Assembly (NCBI GenBank): GCA_021324295.1
Contig: JAJPJJ010000010.1
Coordinates: forward strand, 1-54,057
Direction: 5' to 3'
Origin: Bacillota bacterium
GTDB lineage: Bacteria > Sysuimicrobiota > Sysuimicrobiia > Sysuimicrobiales > Segetimicrobiaceae
Length of the DNA: 54,057 bases
Positions within the stretch are counted from its first letter, which is position 1. The number at the start of each line of letters is the position of its first letter. This document shows, piece after piece, positions 8,371 through 16,413 of this stretch. The position numbers and the translations under genes are program-made. Under the pieces are notes generated by a model that saw nothing but the letters and a program-made list of their open reading frames with translations, was not told the origin of the DNA and did no database searches.

Positions 8371-9993
8371 TCACCCGCCGGCCCCGCCCTCCTGCGGCGG
8401 CCACGATCCGACGCCAGCCCCGCCGCGCGGATCCGGACCGGCTTCGAGCAGCCTCGTATCGGACCGCACGAGAATCGCCTGCACGCGGGCCATGTAGGCG
8501 CTGCGTTGCACCTCGTTGCCCATTTCGCGCAGCGCCGCGGCGGTTCGTTCCGGAAACTGCGGTTCCATGAAGATGAGCTGTCGCTCCTCGCTGTGAAACC
8601 GCGGCGCCGTGACGGCCGTTCGCATGTCCATCTGGAAATCCACGACGTTGACGATGGCCTGCTGGATGGAGCTGTAGAGCCGGCTGCCGCCGGGCGATCC
8701 GACCGCGATATACGGGGCGCCGTCTCGGAAGACGATCGTGGCGATGACACCGGCGAGCCGCTTGTGCGGCTCGATGGAGTCGCTCCGCCCCGGCAGCGGA
8801 TTGAAGTGGCCGAGAAAATTGTTGTAGATGAACCCCAATCCCGGGGTGACAGTGCCCGATCCGCCGATCGATCCAATGCTGTGGTTGATGCCGACGGCGT
8901 TCCGCCCGCTGTCCACACACGTCAAGTGCGTCGTCCCGGAGAGGACCGTGCCGCCCTCCACGGCGATCCTGTCGCCCCGCCGGATCCGCTCGGCCCAATA
9001 GCGGGCGCGCTGCGGCGAGGTCAGCTCGTCTTCGACGGCTACGGCCGCCTTGAGCTCCAGGCCTTTGAGACGTGCGTAATCTGCAAATGCGGCGCGCTGC
9101 GCGCGTGCGGACAGATCGACGTACTCCGGTGAGTTGTGTCCCAGGCGCCTGAGCTCGAAGTGCTCCAGGATCTGAAGCATCTCGATAATGTTCGCCCCGG
9201 ACGTCACCTCATGCCCGCGGTACGCGCCACGGGCCATCTGCTGCTCTAGGACCGGAAAGGTCCGAATGTCGTCGCGGGTGAGCAGGCCCTCGTGCGCCTC
9301 GAAATCGTCGGCGATAGCGCGGCCGATCTCGCCGTCATAGAAATCATCACCACCAGCCGCCGCGAGCCGCGCGATCGTCCGCGCCAGGTCCGCCTGTACG
9401 AACCGGTCCCCTTCCTCGTACCGGCGTCCGTCGCGGCGGAAGAAGATGCGCTGCGCCTCAGGACTGGCGCGCAGCTTCCGCTCGAGACTCGGATAGGCGG
9501 GCCGCTCCTCCGTGCTGCGCCAGAACCCGGCGATGTACGGAAAGACCTCGAACCCTTCTTCCGCGAGCCGCTGCGCCGGTCGTAGGATATCCCGCCACGA
9601 GAGGCGGCCGCTGCCGAATCGCCGAAATGCCTCCCACATGCCGCGCACGAAGCCGGGGACGATGACCGCCTGGTGACCGATCTGGTTCGGATCGCCGGCA
9701 ACCACGTACCGGCCGATGGTTTCCGTGCGTCCCCCGAAGCCGGCGCGCCACGAGTCGGGCACGGGCCGGGAGCCGATGGCGCCCTCGAAGTCGAGCAGGA
9801 CGTGGCGTCGGGTCCGCGCTTCGTAGTAGTACAAGTGCCCTGTCCCGCCGAGCCCACACAGCAGCGGGTTGGTCACCGCCTGCGCGAACGCGACGGCAAC
9901 CGCCGCGTCGATCGCGTTGCCGCCGGCCGCGAAGATGTCTTGCCCGGCCTTCGCGGCCGGCGGTTCGGGGCACACCACCATACTGTCGACCAT
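8371..9993 (-). CDS. ggt: gamma-glutamyltransferase family protein (second paralogue)
   Basis: Second Ntn-hydrolase of the Ggt family in this block, 540 aa. It has GGNAIDAAVAVAFAQ, VPGFVRGMWEAFRRFGSGR, the autocleavage motif SGTTHLTCVD with nucleophile Thr354, and AVGSPGGSRLYSS in the small subunit. The start at 9993 was chosen because its ATG overlaps the stop of the small upstream gene (TGATG) and aligns with the first paralogue. The open frame continues upstream but is not protein-like there. There is no signal peptide, so a cytosolic location is likely. The tail is glycine/proline-rich (DPRGGAGVGSWPPQEGG). It differs from the first paralogue around the cleavage site, suggesting a different acceptor or substrate. 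Confidence 0.88.
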   Translation of the reverse strand: MVDSMVVCPEPPAAKAGQDIFAAGGNAIDAAVAVAFAQAVTNPLLCGLGGTGHLYYYEARTRRHVLLDFEGAIGSRPVPDSWRAGFGGRTETIGRYVVAGDPNQIGHQAVIVPGFVRGMWEAFRRFGSGRLSWRDILRPAQRLAEEGFEVFPYIAGFWRSTEERPAYPSLERKLRASPEAQRIFFRRDGRRYEEGDRFVQADLARTIARLAAAGGDDFYDGEIGRAIADDFEAHEGLLTRDDIRTFPVLEQQMARGAYRGHEVTSGANIIEMLQILEHFELRRLGHNSPEYVDLSARAQRAAFADYARLKGLELKAAVAVEDELTSPQRARYWAERIRRGDRIAVEGGTVLSGTTHLTCVDSGRNAVGINHSIGSIGGSGTVTPGLGFIYNNFLGHFNPLPGRSDSIEPHKRLAGVIATIVFRDGAPYIAVGSPGGSRLYSSIQQAIVNVVDFQMDMRTAVTAPRFHSEERQLIFMEPQFPERTAAALREMGNEVQRSAYMARVQAILVRSDTRLLEAGPDPRGGAGVGSWPPQEGGAGG

Positions 9994-10208
9994 CAACGCA
10001 GCCACATTGGAGAGAGGTCGTCCTCGCTGGGATTGGCTACGTAGCCCGCGACATTGCGCCTGACGATCGGCGTATCCGGATCCCCTGCGATCCCACAGGT
10101 CAGCGCGCGGGGTGCGGCCGCCCATCCGGTCCCGCCTTGCGGCCACACGAGGTACCCTATCGCCAGCACGCTGACGAGGCAGACGGTCGTCCGCACATGT
10201 CGCGGCAA
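9993..10208 (-). CDS. small exported protein of unknown function
   Basis: A 71-aa frame from TTG at 10208 (GAGG 8 nt upstream) to TGA at 9993; a GTG at 10196 is an alternative start. The N-terminus, PRHVRTTVCLVSVLAIGYLV, is a good Sec signal: basic, then hydrophobic, with possible cleavage near GWAAA. The mature part is about 38 residues with one cysteine (ALTCGIAGDPDTPIVRR) and resembles no family I recognise. It begins 17 bp after one gene's stop and its stop shares a base with the ATG of the gamma-glutamyltransferase (TGATG). That placement supports a real translated gene, though a decayed remnant is possible. Confidence 0.5.
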   Translation of the reverse strand: MPRHVRTTVCLVSVLAIGYLVWPQGGTGWAAAPRALTCGIAGDPDTPIVRRNVAGYVANPSEDDLSPMWLR

Positions 10209-10224
10209 ATGTGTCGCCTCGTAC

Positions 10225-11184
10225 CTACTGCGCCCTCTCGAAATCGTAAAACACCTCCGCGGCATCGACACGCCTGGAAACGAGGCCTTGTGCCAGCAAC
10301 TCGTCACACAGCGCCTGAATCATCCCCGCGTTCGCCGGCACGCCACTCGGATTCCAATCGCGTCCGAGCAGCGCCTGGGAGACCTCGATCTCCGCGATGA
10401 GCCATGGCGTCATCTCGGTCAACTCGTTGATCCGATCGAGCCACCGCCTCTTGGAGGCTTCGAGCGCCGTGTAGAGGCTGCGCGCTGTCGGGGGGTTCTT
10501 CTCGAAGACCGCTGTGCGGATGCCGACGATGTGGTGCGCAGGATACACCTTGGTGCGGCGGTAGTACTCGCGCTCCGCCGATGCGTAATCCGACAGGAGC
10601 CTGACGATGGGGCTGTCCGGCGCGTAGAACCCCGCCGGCGGGTCGGGCACCATCAACGCGTCGAGCTCCTCGTTCAGTAGCATCTCGCGCAGCGTGCGGC
10701 CGGCCGGCACGGGATGAACATTGCGGGGCAGCGCGCCCTGCGGGCGCGTGGAGGGCGCCCCGTCCACGGGCCCCACCGTCCACTCGATGTCCTGAATCGA
10801 GACGCCTTGCTCCCGGAGGGCTGCCCGGCTCCACGTGTTGCCCGTCGCCGGCCATTCGTTGGTGCCAATACGGCGGCCCCGAAGGTCCGCGAGCGTGCGA
10901 AGGTTGCTGCCACGCCGCACGAAGAAGCACCGATGCCGGAACGCGCGCACGACGAAGAACGGGATGCCGACGAAGCTCCGGTCGCCCTCCGCAATCCGGA
11001 TAATGTGGCGGCTGAACGAGAGCTCCCCCGCGTCCACCGACGAGTCGGTGAGCGTGCGGTTCAGCGCCGTCTCCGTCGACCGCACAAACGCAAGATCGAT
11101 GCCGCCCGGCGTGACATCGCCCGCGGCGAGCGGCCCGAGATAGTCGTAATCCTTCGTGAGAAGCGTCAACCTCTGTCGGGACAT
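10225..11184 (-). CDS. 4,5-dihydroxyphthalate decarboxylase-like / NMT1-superfamily periplasmic-binding-fold protein
   Basis: A 319-aa protein with the type II periplasmic-binding fold. It resembles proteins annotated as 4,5-dihydroxyphthalate decarboxylase: DYDYLGPLAAGDVTPGGIDL at the start, then DAGELSFSRHIIR, FFVVRAFRHRCFFVRR, LRGRRIGTNEW, and PAHHIVGIR late. There is no signal peptide, so it probably acts in the cytosol as an enzyme or ligand sensor rather than as a transporter component. The start at 11184 has GAGGTG 7 nt upstream and excludes an arginine-rich extension. It is the first gene after the operator-like site at 11251, hence probably the first gene of the operon running to 243. 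Decarboxylase activity is unproven for most members. Confidence 0.75.
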   Translation of the reverse strand: MSRQRLTLLTKDYDYLGPLAAGDVTPGGIDLAFVRSTETALNRTLTDSSVDAGELSFSRHIIRIAEGDRSFVGIPFFVVRAFRHRCFFVRRGSNLRTLADLRGRRIGTNEWPATGNTWSRAALREQGVSIQDIEWTVGPVDGAPSTRPQGALPRNVHPVPAGRTLREMLLNEELDALMVPDPPAGFYAPDSPIVRLLSDYASAEREYYRRTKVYPAHHIVGIRTAVFEKNPPTARSLYTALEASKRRWLDRINELTEMTPWLIAEIEVSQALLGRDWNPSGVPANAGMIQALCDELLAQGLVSRRVDAAEVFYDFERAQ

Positions 11185-11250
11185 ACCGCACCTCGGTTCC
11201 GGCGATATGGGGCGACGTCGGCTGCGCCGGCCTAGCCGGCGTGGCAACGT

Positions 11251-11272
11251 TGGTATACCATCTAAAATACCA
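11251..11272. promoter_or_regulatory. operator-like site 1 (paired with 14946-14967)
   Basis: A 22-bp site made of the perfect 10-bp palindrome TGGTATACCA followed, after six bases, by ATACCA. The outer arms TGGTAT and ATACCA also form an inverted repeat. It stands about 67 bp upstream of the start at 11184 in AT-richer DNA between two operons. The same 22 bp with a single substitution (T to C at position 13) occur at 14946-14967 upstream of another operon. The TGGT-AT-ACCA core fits the half-site logic of FadR/FCD GntR proteins, and such a gene lies at 5337-6008. Confidence 0.6.
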
Positions 11273-11311
11273 GTCCCGCCCCTAAAATCCTTCCCAGGCG
11301 GACGGGGCGCG

Positions 11312-12205
11312 TCAGCGCAGTCGCGGATCGAGAAGATCCCGGACCTGGTCGCCGACGATGTTAAGGCTCAACAGCGTGGCCGCCAGGACGCTGCCCGGCA
11401 GCGCGGCCGTCCACCAGGCGCTGGCGAGGTATCCGCGCGCTTCACCCAGCATCGCTCCCCACTCGGGCGTGGGCGGCTGTGCGCCGAGCCCGAGGAAGCT
11501 TAACGATGCGCCGATCAAGATGGCCTCGGCGAACCCCAGCGTCGCCAGCACCAGCACTGTGTGCCGGATGTTGGGAAACAGGTGGCGCCACAGGATGCGG
11601 TAGCCCGGCACGCCCACCGCCTCGGCCGCCTCGACGTACAGTCGGTGGCGGACCCCAAGGGCGGAACTGCGGACGACACGGGCGAACGTCGGAGCCTGTC
11701 CGAACCCCACCGCGATCGTCGCTTGTCCGAGGCCGGGCCCGAGCAGCGCCACTACGATCAGCGCCAGAAGAATGCCCGGGAATGCCATCAGCACGTCCAC
11801 AAGGCGCATCACCAGGCGGTCGAAACGCCCGCCGTAGTAGGCCGCGAACGCGCCGACGATGGCGCTGGCCGCAATGCTGATGCTGGTGGCGAACAACGCG
11901 AACCGGAGTGATGTCCGGGCGCCGTACGCCACGCGGCTCAGTACGTCACGGCCGTACTCGTCGGTGCCGAACGGATGGCTGAGCCCGGGCGGCGCCAAGA
12001 TCAAGCTGCCTTGAATCAGCGTCGGATCGTACGCCGATACGAGCCGTGGACACACCGCAACGGCGGCGACGACGAGAATGAACATCGCCGCCGGTCCGCT
12101 CACGCCGCGGAACCGGCCGACGAAGCGCCGGACCCGCCGGCGGCCGAGCGTCCGATCGGGACGCCTCGAAACCGTGGACTCCACGGAAGCGGCCGCTCCC
12201 GTCAC
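11312..12205 (-). CDS. peptide-type ABC transporter permease, DppC-like
   Basis: Inner-membrane permease of 297 aa. After a basic N-terminus there is a membrane segment near residue 40. It then shows HPFGTDEYGRDVLSRVAYGA, several hydrophobic segments, an EAA loop (YVEAAEAVGVPGYRILWRHL) and a C-terminus QVRDLLDPRLR. The GTG start is at 12205. It lies 7 bp after the partner DppB-like gene and is the last gene of the block headed by the binding protein at 13206-14927. The 127 bp downstream of its stop hold operator-like site 1. The substrate is unknown. Confidence 0.92.
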   Translation of the reverse strand: MTGAAASVESTVSRRPDRTLGRRRVRRFVGRFRGVSGPAAMFILVVAAVAVCPRLVSAYDPTLIQGSLILAPPGLSHPFGTDEYGRDVLSRVAYGARTSLRFALFATSISIAASAIVGAFAAYYGGRFDRLVMRLVDVLMAFPGILLALIVVALLGPGLGQATIAVGFGQAPTFARVVRSSALGVRHRLYVEAAEAVGVPGYRILWRHLFPNIRHTVLVLATLGFAEAILIGASLSFLGLGAQPPTPEWGAMLGEARGYLASAWWTAALPGSVLAATLLSLNIVGDQVRDLLDPRLR

Positions 12206-12212
12206 GTCCGGT

Positions 12213-13136
12213 TCACTGGAAGCGGACCCGTGGATCGATGCACGCGTAGAGCAGATCCGTTGCCAGGTTCGTCAGCGTGTAGACTACGGCGATCACGAGG
12301 ACCGCACCCTGCACGACAGGAAAATCCTTATGCAGGATTCCTTCAACGAGGAAGCGGCCCAAGCCGTTGCGGCCGAACACCGTCTCGGCGACCACCGCCC
12401 CGCTCAGGAGGATGCCGAACTGCATCATGGCGAGCGTCAGCGTCGGGATCAGCGCGTTCCGCAGCACGTGCCGGCGCAGCACCGTCCGCTCGCGCAACCC
12501 TTTGGCGCGGGCGACGCCGACATATTCCTGCTGCAGGACTTCGAGGATCTCGCTGCGAACCAACCGCGCGAGCGCCCCGGCCGGGTACCAGCCCAGCGTG
12601 ATCGCCGGCATGATCAGCGTCCGGAGGCCCCCTTCACCGCTCGTCGGAAGCCAACGCAGCTGAACCGAGAGAAGAAAGATCAGCAAGATGCCGATCCAGA
12701 ACGTCGGCATGGAGACCCCGATGACGGCGAAGGCAGTCACCATCGAGTCGAGCCAGCGGCCCCGCTGTACCGCGGCGACGGCGCCGGCGACGCCTCCTGC
12801 CGTCGCCGCGATGATCATCGCGGCGACGGCCAGCGAGAGCGTGGACGGGATCGCTCCCTGCAGCTCCCGTACCACCGGGACATTCGACCGAAACGAGCGG
12901 CCGAGATCGCCGCGCAGCAGCCTCGCCATCTCATCGGCGAGCTGTACGACGAGCGGTCGATCGAACCCCATTTGATGTCGGATGATATCCATCTGTTCCT
13001 TCGGCATGGGGGAGTCGCCCTCGAGCGCCTTCACGGGATCGCCCGGGATCAGATGAATCATCAGCGACACCGCAAAGACGACGCCAACGAGCACGAACAC
13101 GCCGTGCAGGAGGCGCGACAGCAAGAACGCGCTCAT
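12213..13136 (-). CDS. peptide-type ABC transporter permease, DppB-like
   Basis: Partner permease of the previous gene, 307 aa from ATG 13136 (MSAFLLSRLLHGVFVLVGVV). A GTG at 13178 would add 14 basic residues and cannot be excluded, because neither start has a good ribosome site. Family marks are LIPGDPVKALEG, HQMGFDRPLVVQLADEMARL, an EAA loop (YVGVARAKGLRERTVLRRHV) and the ending LYACIDPRVRFQ. It lies 69 bp after the binding-protein gene, in the usual order of binding protein, B, C. No ATPase gene follows. Confidence 0.92.
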   Translation of the reverse strand: MSAFLLSRLLHGVFVLVGVVFAVSLMIHLIPGDPVKALEGDSPMPKEQMDIIRHQMGFDRPLVVQLADEMARLLRGDLGRSFRSNVPVVRELQGAIPSTLSLAVAAMIIAATAGGVAGAVAAVQRGRWLDSMVTAFAVIGVSMPTFWIGILLIFLLSVQLRWLPTSGEGGLRTLIMPAITLGWYPAGALARLVRSEILEVLQQEYVGVARAKGLRERTVLRRHVLRNALIPTLTLAMMQFGILLSGAVVAETVFGRNGLGRFLVEGILHKDFPVVQGAVLVIAVVYTLTNLATDLLYACIDPRVRFQ

Positions 13137-13205
13137 AGATCGCCGCGTGCGCGGGATGCCCGGTCGACGAAACACCACATCATCGGTCCATCGGCACCAT
13201 ACGCA

Positions 13206-14927
13206 TCATCGGGCCAGCCATGCGTCGTGGAGCCAGGGGAAGAACCCTACCGCATCGAAGCGCAGATCCTGGACCTTGGCAGACATCAGCGTCGCGTTGT
13301 CGCGGGTGGTGACCGGCAGCAGGTAGGCCATGGCCATAATGCGCCGTTGTGCCAGCTTGTACAGGTTCTCCCGTTTGGTGAGGTTCACTTCAGCAGCGCC
13401 GTCGTCCAGCAGCCTATCGAGGACGGGATCCTTCACGAAATCGTAGTTGTCGCCCGTGCCGCCTGAGAGCCCCGGGATGTTCCGCGAGTGGAACGAGTCC
13501 GAGAGGATATCGGGATCTGTGCGCGCCGCCGGGATAGGCGACATGTGCGAGTCCTGCTTTTCTTGCGCGGCGTTCACGGACGACGTATCGCGCACGCCCA
13601 CTTTGAGATCGACGCCGATGGCCCGAAGCTGGCTCTGCAGGACCTCCGGGATACCGTGCTCCCACGAGTTGAGCACGATCTCAAGGCGTTTGCCATTCTT
13701 CTGCCGAATGCCATCGGGTCCAACTTTCCACCCGGCTCTGTCCAACAGATCCTTCGCCTTCGCAGGGTCGTAGTGGTAGATCTCCGATTGTTTGTCGTAA
13801 CTCCACGTTCCCGGCACGAGCGCACCGTACGCCGGCTCAAACGCGTGGTAGGACTGATACGCACCGTACACGATGCTCGCGATGGCTGGCCGATCGATCC
13901 CATAATTGATGGCCTGCCTGACCGCGACCTCGTCCGTCGGCGGCTTCGTCACGTTGATCGCCCAGCACCATCCCATGCCCGGGGAGCGGCCGATGACCGG
14001 CTTGAAACGGGGGTCGCCGTTGAGCCGCCTGAAATCCTGCGCCGGAGTGGCGGTAATCACGTGAACCTCCCCAGATTCAAGCGCCGCGACACGCGTGGCC
14101 GGCTCCGGAATCATCCGGAACACCACGCGATCGAGAAGCGCCTGGCCCGTTCGGCTGAAGATCGACGGTGTCGAGGCGTAGTTGGGATTGCGCTCCAGAA
14201 CGACCTGCTGATTCTCCACCCACTCGACAAGACGGAAGGGGCCGGACCCGACCGGGTGCCGCCCGAAATCCTTGTCGCCGACTTTCCGGACGCCTGCGGG
14301 CGAGACCATCCGGTACGAGAAGCTCAACGCATCCAGGAACGGACCCCACGGCGACTTCAGATGAACCCGCACCGTCAGGGGGTCGACGACCTCGGAGGAG
14401 TCGTAGAACCCCACTGCCGTAGGCGTGGCTTGGCTGGCCAATGCGGGGTTATGCACGCGATCGAAATTGAACTTCACGGCTTCCGCGTTGACCGGGGTGC
14501 CGTCGTGGAACGTGACTCCCGGACGCAGACGGAACGTGTACGTTCTGCCGTCGGCAGAGACATCCCACGATCTGGCCAGCCACGGTTTGAACTTGTTGTC
14601 GGACTTGTCCCGGACGATGAGCGGATCGAAAATCTGGTAGAAGACGATCTCGTTGACCCGGTGCGCGTCCAGGTTGGGGTCGAGCTTTGTAATGGGCTGG
14701 TCGACAGCGTATACCAATGCGCCCCCGGTCCGAGGTGTGATCGCGAAGACTCGGTTCCCGGTCGCCCCGAGCCGGTTCGAAAGTGCGCCGCGCCCGGCAA
14801 CACCAGCCCCAAGCACGGCTGCCGTTGTTAGGAAACGGCGGCGCGAAACTCTATGACGGCCGCCGGCCTGCGCTGGCCCGTTGTTCTCATGCTCCCCTGT
14901 GCGTGCCGGCCCTGACCTACCCCGCAT
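13206..14927 (-). CDS. ABC transporter substrate-binding protein, family 5, Tat-exported
   Basis: Binding protein of 573 aa. A twin-arginine signal is visible at about residues 27-46 (SRRRFLTTAAVLGAGVAG), implying export in folded form; no lipobox follows. SBP_bac_5 marks are FRLRPGVTFHDGTPVNAEAV, a GRHPVGSGPFRLVEW block and RVAALESGEVHVI. The ATG at 14927 was chosen because GGGAGGGGG lies about 5 nt upstream; the longer open frame would translate the operator-like site at 14946. It heads the operon with permeases 12213-13136 and 11312-12205. The ligand is unknown. Confidence 0.9.
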   Translation of the reverse strand: MRGRSGPARTGEHENNGPAQAGGRHRVSRRRFLTTAAVLGAGVAGRGALSNRLGATGNRVFAITPRTGGALVYAVDQPITKLDPNLDAHRVNEIVFYQIFDPLIVRDKSDNKFKPWLARSWDVSADGRTYTFRLRPGVTFHDGTPVNAEAVKFNFDRVHNPALASQATPTAVGFYDSSEVVDPLTVRVHLKSPWGPFLDALSFSYRMVSPAGVRKVGDKDFGRHPVGSGPFRLVEWVENQQVVLERNPNYASTPSIFSRTGQALLDRVVFRMIPEPATRVAALESGEVHVITATPAQDFRRLNGDPRFKPVIGRSPGMGWCWAINVTKPPTDEVAVRQAINYGIDRPAIASIVYGAYQSYHAFEPAYGALVPGTWSYDKQSEIYHYDPAKAKDLLDRAGWKVGPDGIRQKNGKRLEIVLNSWEHGIPEVLQSQLRAIGVDLKVGVRDTSSVNAAQEKQDSHMSPIPAARTDPDILSDSFHSRNIPGLSGGTGDNYDFVKDPVLDRLLDDGAAEVNLTKRENLYKLAQRRIMAMAYLLPVTTRDNATLMSAKVQDLRFDAVGFFPWLHDAWLAR

Positions 14928-14945
14928 ACGTCCCCCTCCCGCCTG

Positions 14946-14967
14946 TGGTATACCATCCAAAATACCA
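14946..14967. promoter_or_regulatory. operator-like site 2 (paired with 11251-11272)
   Basis: A 22-bp site: TGGTATACCA palindrome, six bases, then ATACCA. It is identical to the site at 11251-11272 except for one base in the spacer. It ends 19 bp upstream of the start codon of the Tat-exported binding protein, where a bound regulator would cover promoter or leader. Both sites have the same orientation relative to the downstream minus-strand operon. This is the best evidence in the window that the two transporter operons share a regulator. Confidence 0.6.
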
Positions 14968-15053
14968 GGATGTGGCACGAAACCCTCCCTGCTCGGCGTC
15001 GGGACGGTCGATTCATGGCATCAGGCCGCTGAGAACGACCGACGATGCGAAGG

Positions 15054-15818
15054 TCAGGTGGGCAGTCCTTCGAAGAACGCGCGTCCGGCGGCGCGCAACA
15101 TCGTCGAGATGCCGACGGAGATCAGGCGGGCGCCGCGCGCCACCGCCTGCCGGGCTTCGCTGGCGTCCGCGACCAGCGCATCGAGCGTCTTCCCCGAGGC
15201 GACAACGCGCTCCTCGGCTCGCCGGACCATCGCCTGTACGTCCGGGTGGCCGCCTTGCCCCGGCAGCCCCAGAGACATGGCAAGATCCCCGGGGCCGAGA
15301 GCAATTGCGTCGACACCATCCACGGTCAGAATCTCGGAGAGATTGTCGAAGCCCGTCTTCTCCTCGATCAAGGCGATCAGAAGCACCTCGCGGTTCGCCT
15401 GGGCGAAATACTCGGGCGCCGTTTGCGTCAGCCCGTAGTGCGCCGCACGCGTCGAGCTACCGGCGCCTCGACGGCCCCGGGGTGCATACCGCATCGCCTC
15501 GACCGCGCGCCGCGCGTCCTCGGCGGTATTGACATGGGGAACCATGATGCCCATCATGCCGATTTCGAGATACCCGAGGATGTGCTGCGGGTTGTTTGCC
15601 GCGACGCGCACCATCGGCACGACGCCGACCGTCTCGCAGGCGCGCACAAGGTGCACCGCTGTGTCAGGCGATAGCGGCGCATGCTCGGCGTCGAGCCAGC
15701 ACCACTCGAAATTCAGGTGTCCGCAAAACTCGAGGAGATCCGGACAGGCAAATCCGGTGTAGAACCCGTACACTGGCTTGCCGGCGGTGAGCTTCTCCCG
15801 AACCGGATTCGTCTTCAC
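15054..15818 (-). CDS. HpcH/HpaI family class II aldolase (paralogue 3)
   Basis: Third pyruvate-class aldolase of the window, 254 aa. Key residues are kept: His46 (DAEHAPLS), Arg71 (MVRVAANN), Glu152 (LIEEKTGFDN) and Asp178 (GPGDLAMSLGLPGQ). It starts at GTG 15818 (MKTNPVREKLTAGK). That start overlaps the TGA of an upstream open stretch (GTGA), suggesting it was once, or still is, translationally coupled to another gene. It is followed by a 126-bp gap containing operator-like site 2 and then the binding protein. It is more diverged from the two Block A paralogues than they are from each other around the metal site. Confidence 0.9.
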   Translation of the reverse strand: MKTNPVREKLTAGKPVYGFYTGFACPDLLEFCGHLNFEWCWLDAEHAPLSPDTAVHLVRACETVGVVPMVRVAANNPQHILGYLEIGMMGIMVPHVNTAEDARRAVEAMRYAPRGRRGAGSSTRAAHYGLTQTAPEYFAQANREVLLIALIEEKTGFDNLSEILTVDGVDAIALGPGDLAMSLGLPGQGGHPDVQAMVRRAEERVVASGKTLDALVADASEARQAVARGARLISVGISTMLRAAGRAFFEGLPT

Positions 15819-15943
15819 GAGCGGTCAGACCGGACGGACGGGAACCCGCAGCCCTGCTCACGTCGTGTCTGCTCGATCGCCCCGATGTTGGTCACCTCGA
15901 TCACATTCGGCGCCACCGTCGGCGCCAGGATCGGGCCGAACAA
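15815..15943 (-). pseudogene. possible C-terminal remnant of a lost gene
   Basis: A stretch of about 42 codons reads as plausible protein (FGPILAPTVAPNVIEVTNIG, then AIEQTRREQGCGF) and ends in a TGA that overlaps the aldolase GTG as GTGA. Such overlaps are normally a mark of adjacent real genes. Upstream of about 15943 the frame turns into low-complexity arginine/alanine-rich sequence with no recognisable domain, so the rest of the gene seems to be missing or frame-disrupted. I do not recognise the family. It could instead be a chance open stretch in the aldolase leader. Confidence 0.3.
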
Positions 15944-16413
15944 ACAACGTGTACAATCGGAAACCGATAGGCATGGACGCTGGGGACCGGCCGTCGCCCC
16001 GGCGCGAGCCGGGGCTGGGTCCTGTTCCTCCTCTCGATGCTGGAATGCATGACACGGCATACTTCCGCGGCCCGGGCGCCTCGTCCTGCCGCGCGCTGTT
16101 CGCGTCCCGCAACACGTTGATCCGCCGAAGGGGTCCCGGTGCAGAGACGACGAAATGGCCGACCGCCTATGCGCGGCATGACAGGGCCGGTCGCGCGGCG
16201 TTCTCTGACTGTGAGGCGTTGCCTCAGGAGGACCGCAACATCCTTTGGATCATGTTCACCCACGCCGCCCGCCGGCAGTTGCTGATGACTGGGGAGCCAT
16301 ACCGGGCTCCTTCTCGCCCAAGTCCGCGCCGATTGCGGGCCGCGTCTCGCCTCGGCCCCGCGGCATGTCCCGGCGGATGCCCAGTGAAACGGGAGGAGTG
16401 TCCTGGACGCCCG
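15944..16413. other. intergenic stretch without a recognisable gene
   Basis: About 470 bp between the deacylase stop (16414) and the possible remnant before the aldolase. Open frames here on both strands are arginine-, alanine- and proline-rich and carry no domain I can identify. A local AT-richer patch around 15940-15975 could hold a promoter for the aldolase, but no hexamer pair with good spacing stands out. Decayed coding DNA is possible. Confidence 0.5.
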
